Of a DNA stretch of 64,000 nucleotides, positions 9,604 through 19,661 are shown in pieces. A model generated the notes under the pieces. It did no database searches. It was not told the origin of the DNA and worked only from the letters and a program-made list of their open reading frames with translations. Location of the stretch: contig NZ_JAUSUT010000001.1 of NCBI RefSeq assembly GCF_030814215.1, forward strand, positions 3,162,001 to 3,226,000, in the 5' to 3' direction. The translations under genes and the position numbers were made by a program. The DNA is from Amycolatopsis thermophila. Its GTDB lineage: Bacteria; Actinomycetota; Actinomycetes; Mycobacteriales; Pseudonocardiaceae. The stretch's first letter is position 1; the number at the start of each line of letters is the position of its first letter.

Positions 9604-10008
9604 TCAGCTCTCCTGCAGTCGCACCCGGGCGTTCACCTCGGACAGCGCGTCCTGGTACTCGGGCACCGGGTTCATCGCCCACGCCATGCGCAGCTGTCCC
9701 AGGGCTTCGACCAGCCGTCCCAACCTCTGGAGCGTGCGGCCCAGCACGAACCGGGCGTAATGGTCCGACGGATCGAGTTCCAGCACCCGCGTCAACGCCT
9801 GCTCGGCGCGGTTGAGCTGGGCGGAGTGGAAGTAGGCGCGTCCGGCCAGCAGCTGGACGCTCGGCTTGTCCGGTTCGCTCTCCAGCACCGGCTGCAGCGC
9901 CTTCAGCGCGTCGAGTGGACGACGCTTTTCGACGAGATCCTCCGCTTCGCGAAACGCGTGGAGCGGGTGCCGGCTTGCTGTTCCCCGCGGGGTCTCTGAG
10001 TCATCCAT
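9604..10008 (-). CDS. Small tetratricopeptide-repeat protein
   Basis: A soluble 134-residue protein built of TPR-like helical pairs: EAEDLVEKRRPLDALKALQPVLE, AGRAYFHSAQLNRAEQALTRVLELDP and FVLGRTLQRLGRLVEALGQL. TPR arrays usually serve as protein-binding scaffolds; the partner is unknown. The start ATG at 10008 opens MDDSE; the frame is open further upstream, but I see no reason to extend it. It is divergent from the VOC gene at 10093 and convergent with the gene ending at 9525. Confidence 0.75.
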   Translation of the reverse strand: MDDSETPRGTASRHPLHAFREAEDLVEKRRPLDALKALQPVLESEPDKPSVQLLAGRAYFHSAQLNRAEQALTRVLELDPSDHYARFVLGRTLQRLGRLVEALGQLRMAWAMNPVPEYQDALSEVNARVRLQES

Positions 10009-10092
10009 CTTCTGATCGACGTTACCCCCGGCAACGGCGTTTCGGCAGGGGCGAAGCGGGTGGCGCGGGGCGGCATGATGCACTAACCGGTC

Positions 10093-10545
10093 ATGAGCGA
10101 AGAACCGCGGTATCTCGGCCTCTCGCCCTACCTGTACTACACCGACGCCAGTGAGGCGCTGGACTGGCTGGTGCGCGTCTTCGGGTTCACCGAGAAGGTC
10201 CGCTACGTGGACGCCTCGGGCATGGTGTTCCAGGCCGTGGTGGCGGCCGGTGACGCCGAGATCCTGCTGGCCGGGGTGGGGGCCGACTACTGGGAGGCGA
10301 AGGGCGTGGACCGCCCGGTCGGGCAGCTCAACGTGGTCTACGTGCCCGACGCCGACGCGCAGCACGAGCGGATCTGCGCGGCGCTGGGGGAGAACTGCGA
10401 CGTGCCCGCGCCGCAGGACCAGCCGTACGGTGCGCGGGTGTTCACGGTCCTGGACATCGGCGGCAACAGCTGGACGTTCTGGCAGCAGATCTCCGACACG
10501 GCGGACCTGCCGTCGGGGTGGCAGGAGGTCCGGGCGGCCGAGTGA
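10093..10545 (+). CDS. VOC-superfamily (glyoxalase/bleomycin-resistance fold) protein
   Basis: A 150-residue protein with the paired beta-alpha-beta-beta-beta modules of the VOC superfamily: YYTDASEALDWLVRVFGFTE at the start, and VFTVLDIGGNSWTFWQQI near the end, matching the typical DPFGNxWxF ending. Members include glyoxalases, dioxygenases and drug-binding proteins. Nothing here defines the substrate. It precedes eno by 78 bp on the same strand. Confidence 0.8.
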   Translation: MSEEPRYLGLSPYLYYTDASEALDWLVRVFGFTEKVRYVDASGMVFQAVVAAGDAEILLAGVGADYWEAKGVDRPVGQLNVVYVPDADAQHERICAALGENCDVPAPQDQPYGARVFTVLDIGGNSWTFWQQISDTADLPSGWQEVRAAE

Positions 10546-10614
10546 CGCGTGCCTCCACCGGGTGAACCGCCGCTGCGGCTACGCTGGTCGCGTCTTCGCA
10601 GGGCGAACCGATGA

Positions 10615-11910
<1,296 letters not shown>

Positions 11911-11919
11911 ACGGCGTAG

Positions 11920-12462
11920 ATGACGCAACGCGGAACACAGCGCGCGCGGCGCCCCCGCCGCACGGAGGGCTCACCGGCCCGACGTGGGGAGGGGGCGCCC
12001 GCGCGCCGTCCGCAGCTGGCCCGGCGCGTGGCCGCCGGGAAGGCGCGCCTGCGCCGCGGCCCGGGCGGTCCGGGCGCGGGTGCGGCGCGCGTGCTCGGCA
12101 TGTCCACGACGCGGCGTGCCGCGGTCCTGGCGATCGTGGTGTGCGCGCTCGCGCTGACCGTCGCCGTGCCGTTGCGCACGTACCTGGCGCAGCGAGCCGA
12201 GGTCGCCGAGCAGGAGCAGCGGCAGGCCCAGCTGCAGCACGACGTCGCACTGCTGGAGCAGCGCAAGGCCGCGGTGTCCGATCCGGCGCAGGTCGAGGCC
12301 GAGGCGCGGCGCCGCCTGCGGTACGTGATGCCCGGCGAGACGCCCTACATGGTGCAGCTGCCGGAGGACGCCCCGGCGCCGCAGCAGCAGGCCCAGCCGG
12401 ATCCGGTGCGGGCCGGTGGCGGCGCGTGGTACGAGCAGTTGTGGAGCACCGTCGGCGGCTGA
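11920..12462 (+). CDS. ftsB: FtsB/DivIC-type septum formation initiator
   Basis: A single-pass cell-division protein of the divisome FtsQLB complex. The first 60 residues are basic and Arg/Ala/Pro-rich and probably cytoplasmic. A membrane helix (AVLAIVVCALALTVAVPL) follows, then a coiled coil (QRAEVAEQEQRQAQLQHDVALLEQRK) and the conserved DivIC tail RRRLRYVMPGETPYMV. The 180-residue length and place between eno and the DUF501 gene match the mycobacterial arrangement. Confidence 0.93.
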   Translation: MTQRGTQRARRPRRTEGSPARRGEGAPARRPQLARRVAAGKARLRRGPGGPGAGAARVLGMSTTRRAAVLAIVVCALALTVAVPLRTYLAQRAEVAEQEQRQAQLQHDVALLEQRKAAVSDPAQVEAEARRRLRYVMPGETPYMVQLPEDAPAPQQQAQPDPVRAGGGAWYEQLWSTVGG

Positions 12463-12489
12463 GCCCGCGGTGCTTGCGACAATGGTCCG

Positions 12490-13011
12490 GTGAGCAAGAC
12501 GGACCTGCCCTCGTTCGAACCGGTCACCGAAGCCGACCGGATCATCATCTCCGAGCAGCTCGGCCGCCCGGCGCGAGCGCTGCGGGCGGTCGCCGCGCGC
12601 TGCCCCAGCGGGCACCCGTCCGTCGTGCAGACCAACCCGCGCCTGGAGAACGGCACCCCCTTCCCGACGTTGTACTACCTGACCTGCCCGCGGCTCACGT
12701 CGCTGGTCGGGCGTCTCGAGGCGTCCGGGATCATGAAGGAGATGACCGAGCGGCTCGCCGTCGACGAGGAGCTGGCCGCGGCCTACCGGCGCGCGCACGA
12801 GTCGTACCTCGCGCAGCGGGACGCGCTGGAACCGCTCGGGCACCAGGTGACCGCCGGTGGCATGCCGGGGCGCGTGAAGTGCCTGCACGTCCACCTCGCC
12901 CACACCCTCGCGGTCGGCCCGGGCGTGAACCCGTTCGGCGACGAGACGCTCGAGCTCCTCAAACCCGACTGGCCGAGCGGCGACTGCGCCGCGGAACCCG
13001 CCCGCGACTGA
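12490..13011 (+). CDS. DUF501 family protein
   Basis: A conserved actinobacterial protein of 173 residues, orthologous by position to the mycobacterial gene between divIC and ppx2. Conserved pieces include EQLGRPARALRAVAARCPSG, NGTPFPTLYYLTCPRL, and a C-terminal GMPGRVKCLHVHLAHTLAVG with one Cys and two His that could bind metal. The biochemical function is not known. GTG start, 27 bp after ftsB, same transcript likely. Confidence 0.92.
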   Translation: MSKTDLPSFEPVTEADRIIISEQLGRPARALRAVAARCPSGHPSVVQTNPRLENGTPFPTLYYLTCPRLTSLVGRLEASGIMKEMTERLAVDEELAAAYRRAHESYLAQRDALEPLGHQVTAGGMPGRVKCLHVHLAHTLAVGPGVNPFGDETLELLKPDWPSGDCAAEPARD

Positions 13012-13135
13012 GAACGAACGCGAACTTCCGGCTAACACTTCCTCCCCGTTCCGCCGATACCACTCGGCGGTAACACGGACTTCACATCCCGCCGTTCAGC
13101 ATCGGAGGGGTTCACTGCTCGGGGAGGAAGAGGAT

Positions 13136-14347
13136 GTGCGCCGGACTCGTGTGAGGGCTGCCCGCCGCAAGGCGCGAAGAATCGGCCTGGCCCACAAGAC
13201 CACGCTCGCCGCGATGGGCGGCCTGCTCGCCGTGATCCCGGCCGGGCTGGCCAGTGGCGGCACCGACAACTGGTCGGCCCGCGCCCCTGTCGACAACACC
13301 CGCGAGGTCGGCCCGGTGCAGGGCCTGCCGCCACAGATCCTGCGGGTCAGCGTCAACGGCGAACTGCCGAAACCCCCCGAGCCCGTCACGCCGGACGAGC
13401 TGCCCAGCGGCCCGCTCGGCATCCCCGGCTCGGCGCTCAAGGCGTACCGGAACGCGGCCGACCTGATGGCGGCCGAGCAGCGCGGCTGCCACATCGACTG
13501 GGCGCTGATCGCCAGCATCGGGCGCATCGAGTCCAACCACGCGCGCGGCGGGTACGTCGACGCGCACGGCACCACGCGCGAGCCGATCCTCGGCCCGGAG
13601 CTCAACGGCGTCGGCCCGGTGGCCGCGATCCCGGACACCGACCGCGGCCGCTGGGACCACGACACGGTGTGGGACCGCGCGGTCGGACCCACCCAGTTCA
13701 TCCCGACGACCTGGAACTTCTACGGCGCCGACGGCAACCACGACGGCGTCGCCGATCCGAACAACATCTACGACGCGACGCTCGCCGCCGCGCGGTACCT
13801 GTGCTCGGGTGGTCTGGACCTGGCCGACCCGGCGCAGCTGCGCGCGGCGATCTACCGCTACAACAACTCCGACGCCTACGTCGAGACGGTGATCCGCTGG
13901 GCGGAGGCCTACCGCAGCGGGATCCTGACCCTGCCGGACAGCGACGTGCCGATCGGCGTGCCCAACCCGACCGCGGCGGCGTCCGCGCCCCCGGTCGCGC
14001 CACCGCCGGCGATCCTCGCGCCCCCGCCGCCGTCGACGAGCACCACGCCGTCGACCACCGCGGGCCGCTCGGACAGCGGCACCACGACGACGGGTGGCAC
14101 CACCACGCCGTCGACCACCAGCACGGGCAGCACCGCCACGACCACCACGACCACCACGACGACGACCCCGGGCACCACGTCGAGCGAGCCGGCGAACACC
14201 TCGCCGACGTGCGAAAGCACCACTTCGCCGACATCGACGACGACCACCACGACCACGCCCACGTCGGAACCGCCGTCGCCGTGTCATCCGCTCGCGACGA
14301 GCGAGGAGACCACGACCAGGGGATCGACGACCACGCGGACCCCGTAG
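13136..14347 (+). CDS. Secreted lytic transglycosylase (MltB/SLT-2 type) with Thr-rich tail
   Basis: It is predicted to cleave peptidoglycan glycan strands outside the membrane. A basic N-terminus and hydrophobic segment form an export signal or anchor. The catalytic domain spans about residues 90-270: CHIDWALIASIGRIESNH carries the catalytic Glu, and GPTQFIPTTWNFYGADGN and DATLAAARYLCSGGLDL are typical of SLT-2. The last 120 residues are almost only Thr, Ser, Pro and Gly, coded by ACC-rich repeats, and look like a disordered, possibly O-glycosylated wall spacer. The GTG start lies behind GGAGGAA. Confidence 0.9.
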   Translation: MRRTRVRAARRKARRIGLAHKTTLAAMGGLLAVIPAGLASGGTDNWSARAPVDNTREVGPVQGLPPQILRVSVNGELPKPPEPVTPDELPSGPLGIPGSALKAYRNAADLMAAEQRGCHIDWALIASIGRIESNHARGGYVDAHGTTREPILGPELNGVGPVAAIPDTDRGRWDHDTVWDRAVGPTQFIPTTWNFYGADGNHDGVADPNNIYDATLAAARYLCSGGLDLADPAQLRAAIYRYNNSDAYVETVIRWAEAYRSGILTLPDSDVPIGVPNPTAAASAPPVAPPPAILAPPPPSTSTTPSTTAGRSDSGTTTTGGTTTPSTTSTGSTATTTTTTTTTTPGTTSSEPANTSPTCESTTSPTSTTTTTTTPTSEPPSPCHPLATSEETTTRGSTTTRTP

Positions 14348-14356
14348 GGTGGGCGC

Positions 14357-15310
14357 ATGCCCCGTGTTGCCGCGATCGACTGTGGAACGAACTCCATCCG
14401 TCTGCTGGTCGCCGAGCTGACCGAGCGTCACGACGGCACCTTCGACCTGCGCGACCTGCACCGGGAGATGCGGATCGTGCGGCTCGGGCAGGGGGTGGAC
14501 GCGACCGGGACGCTGGCGCCCGAGGCGCTGGAGCGCACGCGCGCCGCGCTGAAGGACTACACCATCGCCGCCCGCCGCAAGGGTGTCGAGAAGGTCCGGA
14601 TGGTCGCCACGTCGGCCACCCGCGACGCGAGCAACCGCGACGAGTTCTTCGCGATGACGCGCGAGGTGCTGGGCGTCGAGGCCGAGGTGATCTCCGGCGA
14701 CGAGGAGGCCCGGCTGTCGTTCCTGGGCGCGGTCGGCGAGCAGGACCCGGACGACGGGCCGTTCCTGGTGGTCGACGTCGGCGGCGGCTCGACCGAGCTG
14801 GTGCTGGGCGAGTGGGACGGCAAGCGCGCGACGGTGACCGCGGCGAAGTCGGTGGACATCGGGTGCGTGCGGATCACCGAGCGGGCGCTGAAGTCGGACC
14901 CGCCCACGTCCCACGAGATCGTCGCCGCGCGCGAGTTCGCGACCGGGGCGCTGGCCGAGGCGTTCGACGCGGTCGACGTGTCGAAGGCGCGCACGTGGAT
15001 CGGCGTGGCCGGCACGGTGACCACGTTGTCGGCGGTGGCCCAGGAGCTGCCGGAGTACGACTCGGAGCGGACCCACCTGTCGCGGCTGACGCCGGCGGAC
15101 ATCACGCGCGTGTCCGGGCAGCTGCTGGAGGCCGACCACTCCGCGCGCGCCGCGAACCCGGTGATCCACCCGGGCCGGGTGGACGTGATCGGCGGGGGCG
15201 GGCTGATCGTGCAGGTCCTGGCCGAGGAGATCGGTCGCCGCGGCGGCCCGGGCGAACTGGTGGTCAGCGAGCACGACATCCTCGACGGCATCGCCCTGTC
15301 GCTGACCTGA
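14357..15310 (+). CDS. ppx: Ppx/GppA-family exopolyphosphatase
   Basis: A 317-residue hydrolase of polyphosphate or (p)ppGpp in the actin-like ATPase fold. The phosphate-binding motifs are AIDCGTNSIRLLVAE at the N-terminus and LVVDVGGGSTELVLGE about a third in, followed by WIGVAGTVTTL and DVIGGGGLIVQVL. The short single-domain length matches mycobacterial Ppx1/Ppx2. The ATG is 10 bp after the transglycosylase gene; it ends the conserved mfd-to-ppx block. Confidence 0.93.
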   Translation: MPRVAAIDCGTNSIRLLVAELTERHDGTFDLRDLHREMRIVRLGQGVDATGTLAPEALERTRAALKDYTIAARRKGVEKVRMVATSATRDASNRDEFFAMTREVLGVEAEVISGDEEARLSFLGAVGEQDPDDGPFLVVDVGGGSTELVLGEWDGKRATVTAAKSVDIGCVRITERALKSDPPTSHEIVAAREFATGALAEAFDAVDVSKARTWIGVAGTVTTLSAVAQELPEYDSERTHLSRLTPADITRVSGQLLEADHSARAANPVIHPGRVDVIGGGGLIVQVLAEEIGRRGGPGELVVSEHDILDGIALSLT

Positions 15311-15392
15311 GCCCGAGGCCTGGCCGACCGCACCGGGCCGACGAGATCGTGGTGACCACGAGCACCTACGACCGCACCGAGATGCTGGATTC

Positions 15393-15497
15393 CTACCGGC
15401 TGCTGGCCGGATCGGTCTTCGCCGGCGCCCGGTGGTACAGCGCCACCGCCACGATCAGGAAGAACCACTCCAGCCCCGCGGGCTTGAGGGTGAGCAC
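15393..15497 (-). CDS. Possible 34-residue membrane peptide
   Basis: A short minus-strand frame starting GTG encodes LTLKPAGLEWFFLIVAVALY and a short polar tail: one clear membrane helix with aromatic residues, unlike the Arg/Pro/Ala shadow translations around it. No good ribosome site is visible and the length is minimal, so this is a weak call. Nothing else is seen between ppx and the protease at 15603. Confidence 0.3.
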   Translation of the reverse strand: MLTLKPAGLEWFFLIVAVALYHRAPAKTDPASSR

Positions 15498-15602
15498 CGT
15501 GCCGGCCTGAGCCGCGCACGCACCCGACGAAGGTAGGGTTTTCGTACCGGTTCGCCCGTTCGCGGAGGTAACTTCCTCTTCACCCTGATGAGGAGGAAAT
15601 CC

Positions 15603-17324
15603 TTGAGACGAACCAGGCTGCTCATCGCGGCGATCGCGGTCCCCCTGATCGGCGGGGCCGTCGCGCTGCCCTCCGCCGGTGCCCAGCCCGCCGCCCCGTC
15701 CGGGCCGGCCACGGAGTTCACCGTGCTGGCCGCCGGCGAGCAGAGCGTGGCCGCGGCCGAAGAGGCCATCCGCGCGGCGGGCGGAACCGTGCTGCACACC
15801 AACACCGCGGTCGGCCTGATCACGGCCAGCGCCCCGGCGAACGGCTTCGTCCAGCGCGTCTCGGCCGACCGGGCCGTCTACGGCGCGGCGAAGGCGACCT
15901 CGATCGGCCAGGCGCCCAACGGCAAGGCCAAGCCGAAGCGCTCCGACGTGGAGAAGGAGAGCCGCCAGGCGCCGCGGAGCGGCACCGCCAAGCCCGGCAC
16001 CACCGGCACCGATCCGCTGGACGACCAGCTGTGGGGCCTGAAGTCGGTCCGCTCGGACCTGGCGCGCACGGTGCAGCCGGGGGACAAGCGGGTCAAGGTC
16101 GGCATCATCGACACCGGCGTCGACGGCACGCACCCGGACATCGCGCCCAACTTCGACCGGGCCGCTTCGCGGAACTTCACCCGGGACATCCCGGCCGACC
16201 CGACGGGCGCGGTGGTGGACGGGCCGTGCGAGTACCGCGGCTGCGTGGACCCCGCCGACCACGACGACAACGGGCACGGCACGCACGTCGCCGGCACGAT
16301 CGCCGCGGCCGCCGACGGGTTCGGCATCTCCGGGGTGGCCCCGAACGTGTCGATCGTGAACCTGCGCGCAGGCCAGGACGCGGGGTACTTCTTCCTGCAG
16401 CCGGTCGTCGACGCGCTGACCTATGCCGGCGACGCGGGCGTCGACGTGGTCAACATGAGCTTCTACGTGGACCCGTGGTTGTACAACTGCGCGTCCAACC
16501 CGGCCGACACGCCCGAACAGCAGCTGGAGCAGCGCACGATCACCGAGGCGATGACGCGCGCGATGAACTACGCCTACCGCAAGGGCGTCACCGAGGTGGC
16601 GGCGCTGGGCAACGAGCACTCCGACCTGGGCGCGCCCCAGCCGGACGCGACGAGCCCGGACTACCCGGCGTCGGCGTCGCACCCGCGCACCATCGACAAC
16701 GCCAGCTGCCTGTCGCTGCCGGTGGAGGGTCCGCACACCATCGGGGTGTCGGCGTTCGGCCCGTCCGGGGCGAAGGCGGACTACTCGAACTACGGACTGG
16801 AGCAGATTTCGGTGTCCGCGCCGGGGGGCTACTTCCGGGACGGGTTCGGCACGGACTGGTACCGCACCAACGAGAACATGATCCTGTCGGCCTACCCGCG
16901 CAACGTGGGCGTCGCGGAGGGCACGATCGACGCGGACGGCAACGTCACGCCGGACGGTGCCGCGGTGGGCGTGCAGAAGGCGGTCACGAAGGACGGCCGG
17001 GCGGCGTACTACCAGTTCCTGCAGGGCACGTCGATGGCCACCCCGCACGCGACGGGCGTGGCGGCGCTGATCGTGTCCGAGTACGGCAAGGTGGGCCGCG
17101 GTGGGATCACGATGAGCCCGGACGCGGTGCAGCGGGTCATCGAGGGCACGGCGGCGGAGATCCCGTGCCCGGTCCCGGCGACGGTCGACTACCTGGACGA
17201 GGGCCGGGACGCGTCGTTCACCGCGACCTGCCAGGGCTCGCCGTCGTTCAACGGTTTCTACGGCAACGGCGCGGTCGACGCCTACGCGGCGGTCACCCGC
17301 GGCGGCGCCTTCGTCCGCGGCTGA
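15603..17324 (+). CDS. Secreted subtilisin-like serine protease (S8)
   Basis: An exported protease of 573 residues. A signal peptide ends near AGAQPA, and an inhibitor-like prodomain follows to about residue 125. The catalytic triad is visible as Asp in GIIDTGVDGTHPDI (about 168), His in GHGTHVAGTIAA (about 225) and Ser in GTSMATPHATGVAAL (about 476). An ATG at 15588 lies inside the Shine-Dalgarno region; the TTG at 15603, six bases after AGGAGG, is the better start. The gene ends at a strong hairpin terminator. Confidence 0.93.
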   Translation: MRRTRLLIAAIAVPLIGGAVALPSAGAQPAAPSGPATEFTVLAAGEQSVAAAEEAIRAAGGTVLHTNTAVGLITASAPANGFVQRVSADRAVYGAAKATSIGQAPNGKAKPKRSDVEKESRQAPRSGTAKPGTTGTDPLDDQLWGLKSVRSDLARTVQPGDKRVKVGIIDTGVDGTHPDIAPNFDRAASRNFTRDIPADPTGAVVDGPCEYRGCVDPADHDDNGHGTHVAGTIAAAADGFGISGVAPNVSIVNLRAGQDAGYFFLQPVVDALTYAGDAGVDVVNMSFYVDPWLYNCASNPADTPEQQLEQRTITEAMTRAMNYAYRKGVTEVAALGNEHSDLGAPQPDATSPDYPASASHPRTIDNASCLSLPVEGPHTIGVSAFGPSGAKADYSNYGLEQISVSAPGGYFRDGFGTDWYRTNENMILSAYPRNVGVAEGTIDADGNVTPDGAAVGVQKAVTKDGRAAYYQFLQGTSMATPHATGVAALIVSEYGKVGRGGITMSPDAVQRVIEGTAAEIPCPVPATVDYLDEGRDASFTATCQGSPSFNGFYGNGAVDAYAAVTRGGAFVRG

Positions 17325-17339
17325 GTTCGCGAGGGTGGA

Positions 17340-17368
17340 GGCCGCCCCCGGTGTCGCCGGGGGCGGCC
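17340..17368. terminator. Hairpin terminator between convergent genes
   Basis: A perfect 12-bp inverted repeat, ggccgcccccgg / ccgggggcggcc, flanks a 5-base loop 15 bp after the S8 protease stop and 12 bp before the stop of the facing PASTA gene. It could serve both strands. A T-run is weak, as is common in actinomycete terminators. Confidence 0.8.
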
Positions 17369-17379
17369 TTCGCCGGTGT

Positions 17380-17790
17380 TCAGTCGTCGGTGTACTTGAT
17401 CGCCGTCAAGGTGATCACCGTGTCCGGCGTGACCTTGGTGCCCGCCGGCGGGTCCTGACCCACCTGGACCCAGTTCCGGTCGACGACGAGCGTCCGGCCC
17501 AGCCCCTTCCCGTCGACCTCGCGCAGGTTGTACAGACCGGCCGCCTGCATGGTGTCCTGGGCCTGCTGGTGGTTCATACCGGACACGTCCGGCACGGTGA
17601 CCAGCTCGGCGGAGCCGGCCGGAGCCGGGGGTGCCGAAACCGGCGCGGGCGGTGTCGCCGCCGGGCTGCTCGCGGTCCCTCCCACCGGGGCCGAGGGCGT
17701 GGCCCCGCACGCGGTGACGATCGCGAGGAGCGGGAGGGTGACCGCCCAGCTCCACCTCCGCCCGGTCCGCTCCACCGCTCTGTTCCGCAC
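17380..17790 (-). CDS. PASTA-domain lipoprotein
   Basis: A 136-residue exported protein. The signal peptide ends in a lipobox-like VTAC, followed by a Pro/Ala/Ser spacer and a single PASTA domain (VTVPDVSGMNHQQAQDTMQ to the end), the module that binds muropeptides or beta-lactams in PknB and penicillin-binding proteins. No kinase or transpeptidase is attached, so a wall-sensing or binding accessory is inferred. The GTG at 17790 lies four bases behind GGGAGG; longer in-frame starts lack this signal. Confidence 0.85.
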   Translation of the reverse strand: MRNRAVERTGRRWSWAVTLPLLAIVTACGATPSAPVGGTASSPAATPPAPVSAPPAPAGSAELVTVPDVSGMNHQQAQDTMQAAGLYNLREVDGKGLGRTLVVDRNWVQVGQDPPAGTKVTPDTVITLTAIKYTDD

Positions 17791-18157
17791 GTTGCCTCCC
17801 GAATCGATCTCTCGGCAGGCCTGTCGGGAGACGAAGGCTCGCCGTTTCGCCCGGTTGAACAACGTTCTCGTTCCGTTACGGTACGTCGAGCGTCTCGTCG
17901 GTGGGATCTCGAGAATCCGGTAGTGCACGAGGTCGGACCTGCATCAGTTCTGGACGGAGCGGTTCCTGGATCAGGCGCAGTACCTGCCGGAAACACTTCG
18001 CTGATGGCATACCAGGTTCCTGTCGACGCTGGTTCAACTCGGGGCCGCTCGGTGTGTCGGGTACCAGGGCACCCCGAGCATGGCTGGGCGCGGGCGCACG
18101 GCGCGTCTCCTGGCCGGAGAGGTCTGTCCCGTGCCCTGCCGGCTCGATCGACCTCGG
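17791..18157. other. 367-bp gap without a supported gene
   Basis: It lies upstream of the PASTA gene and downstream of the S10 carboxypeptidase. Reading frames here are short, broken and not conserved in character. The PASTA promoter must lie near the left end. I see no RNA gene, repeat or terminator I can defend. Confidence 0.5.
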
Positions 18158-19630
18158 CTACCGGTTGGAGCTGCGCGCCACGAACTCCGCCAGGTCCTTG
18201 GACTGCTGCACCCGCGAGGGCTCGTGCACGTACATCATGTGTCCCGCCGGGTAGTAGGCCGACTCGATGTTGCTCCGCAGGTTGTCCGGGATCTGCAGGT
18301 GCGCCAGCACGTGCTCGGCGGCGTAGTAGGGCGTCGCGCCGTCGTAGTAGCCCAGGGCGACGTGCACCTTCAGATGCGGGTTGCCCCGCATCGCCGCGCT
18401 CAGGGCCTCCACCGCGGACACCGCGCGCCCCTCGAACTCCGAGTACGACCAGTTCCGCACCACGTCCATGGACAGCACCTCGTACGGCAGGTCGTTCTCG
18501 TACCCCAGCTCGGCCCGCACGTAGTGGTTGAACCCGGCCGAGTACGCGCCGATGATGCGCGACACGGACGCGTCGTCGCTCATCAGCTCGCGCCCGCCGT
18601 CCGGCTCCCACGTCGTGAACCGCCCGTCCATCCGGCCCGTCGTCAGGCCGCGGTCGCGCAGCAGCTCGGTGAAGAACCGCACGTGCTCGATGCGCAGGTT
18701 CACACGGTCCACATAGGACTCGTCCAGCCCGGTCAGCGACGCCAGCTTGCGCACCGCCGCGGCCTTCTCCTCCGGCGTCAGCCGCGCGCCCCGCTGCAGC
18801 GCCCACGGCAGCTCGCGCGCGGCGAACTCCTCGGCCTCGGCCAGCACGTCCGGCAGCTTCCGCTTGCCGTGCTTTCCGTGGTAGTGCGCGATCGCCGCGT
18901 ACGTCGGCACGAACAGCGGGTACGGCTGGTCGTTGCCCTCGGTGAACCGGACCGTGCCCATGTCCAGCACGCTGCTGATCAGCATCAGCCCGTTCAGGTA
19001 GAACCCGTGCCGTTCCTGCAGGTGTCCGGCCAGCGCGGCCGCGCGCAACGTGCCGTACGACTCGCCGGCCAGGTACTTCGGCGACAGCCACCGCCCGTTG
19101 CGCGACGTCCACAGCCGGATCACCTCGGCCACCGACTCGACGTCCGCGGTGAACCCGTGGTAATCCTTCGCGCTCTCGCCCTTCTTCGGCCGCGAGTAGC
19201 CGGTGGACACCGGGTCGATGAACACCAGGTCGCTGTGCACCAGCAGCGTCTCCGGGTTGTCGACCACCCGGTACGGCGGCGGCTCGGGCGCGTCGACGTC
19301 CCCGGACACCACGCGGCGCGGACCCAGCACGCCCATGTGCAGCCACACGCTCGCCGAGCCCGGGCCGCCGTTGAAGGCGAACGTGACGGGCCGCGAACCC
19401 GGCTCCGCGCCGTCCAGCGTGTAGGAGGTCAGGAACACCTCGGCCTTGGCGGTGTGGCCGTCGAACTTGCCGTCGGTGTGCACCTCCTTGCGCAGCACGA
19501 TCCGCCCGGTCTGGGCGGTGTAGGCGAGCTTGCGCCGTTTGACGGTGAGCGTGTGCTGGGTGGTGACGAGGTCGTCGCTCGGTTCCGGCGCGGCCTCGGT
19601 CTGCTTCTCCTCTTCGGGGGTTTCCGGCAT
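18158..19630 (-). CDS. S10-family serine carboxypeptidase-like protein
   Basis: A 490-residue alpha/beta hydrolase of the serine carboxypeptidase family. The oxyanion region FAFNGGPGSASVWLHMGVLGP, the nucleophile elbow LAGESYGTLRAAA (about residue 190) and the C-terminal His in YPAGHMMYVHEPS are all visible. No signal peptide follows the chosen ATG (MPETPEEEKQTE), so it is probably cytoplasmic, as for many actinobacterial members. The start lies 31 bp from the divergent udg gene, so the two share a promoter region. Confidence 0.9.
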   Translation of the reverse strand: MPETPEEEKQTEAAPEPSDDLVTTQHTLTVKRRKLAYTAQTGRIVLRKEVHTDGKFDGHTAKAEVFLTSYTLDGAEPGSRPVTFAFNGGPGSASVWLHMGVLGPRRVVSGDVDAPEPPPYRVVDNPETLLVHSDLVFIDPVSTGYSRPKKGESAKDYHGFTADVESVAEVIRLWTSRNGRWLSPKYLAGESYGTLRAAALAGHLQERHGFYLNGLMLISSVLDMGTVRFTEGNDQPYPLFVPTYAAIAHYHGKHGKRKLPDVLAEAEEFAARELPWALQRGARLTPEEKAAAVRKLASLTGLDESYVDRVNLRIEHVRFFTELLRDRGLTTGRMDGRFTTWEPDGGRELMSDDASVSRIIGAYSAGFNHYVRAELGYENDLPYEVLSMDVVRNWSYSEFEGRAVSAVEALSAAMRGNPHLKVHVALGYYDGATPYYAAEHVLAHLQIPDNLRSNIESAYYPAGHMMYVHEPSRVQQSKDLAEFVARSSNR

Positions 19631-19661
19631 GATCGCCAACCTAGCGGAGCACACTGACATT

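Noticed and set aside
17901-18254. 117-codon plus-strand frame in the gap before the carboxypeptidase
   Set aside because: It overlaps the carboxypeptidase end on the opposite strand, has no family-like sequence and no ribosome site.
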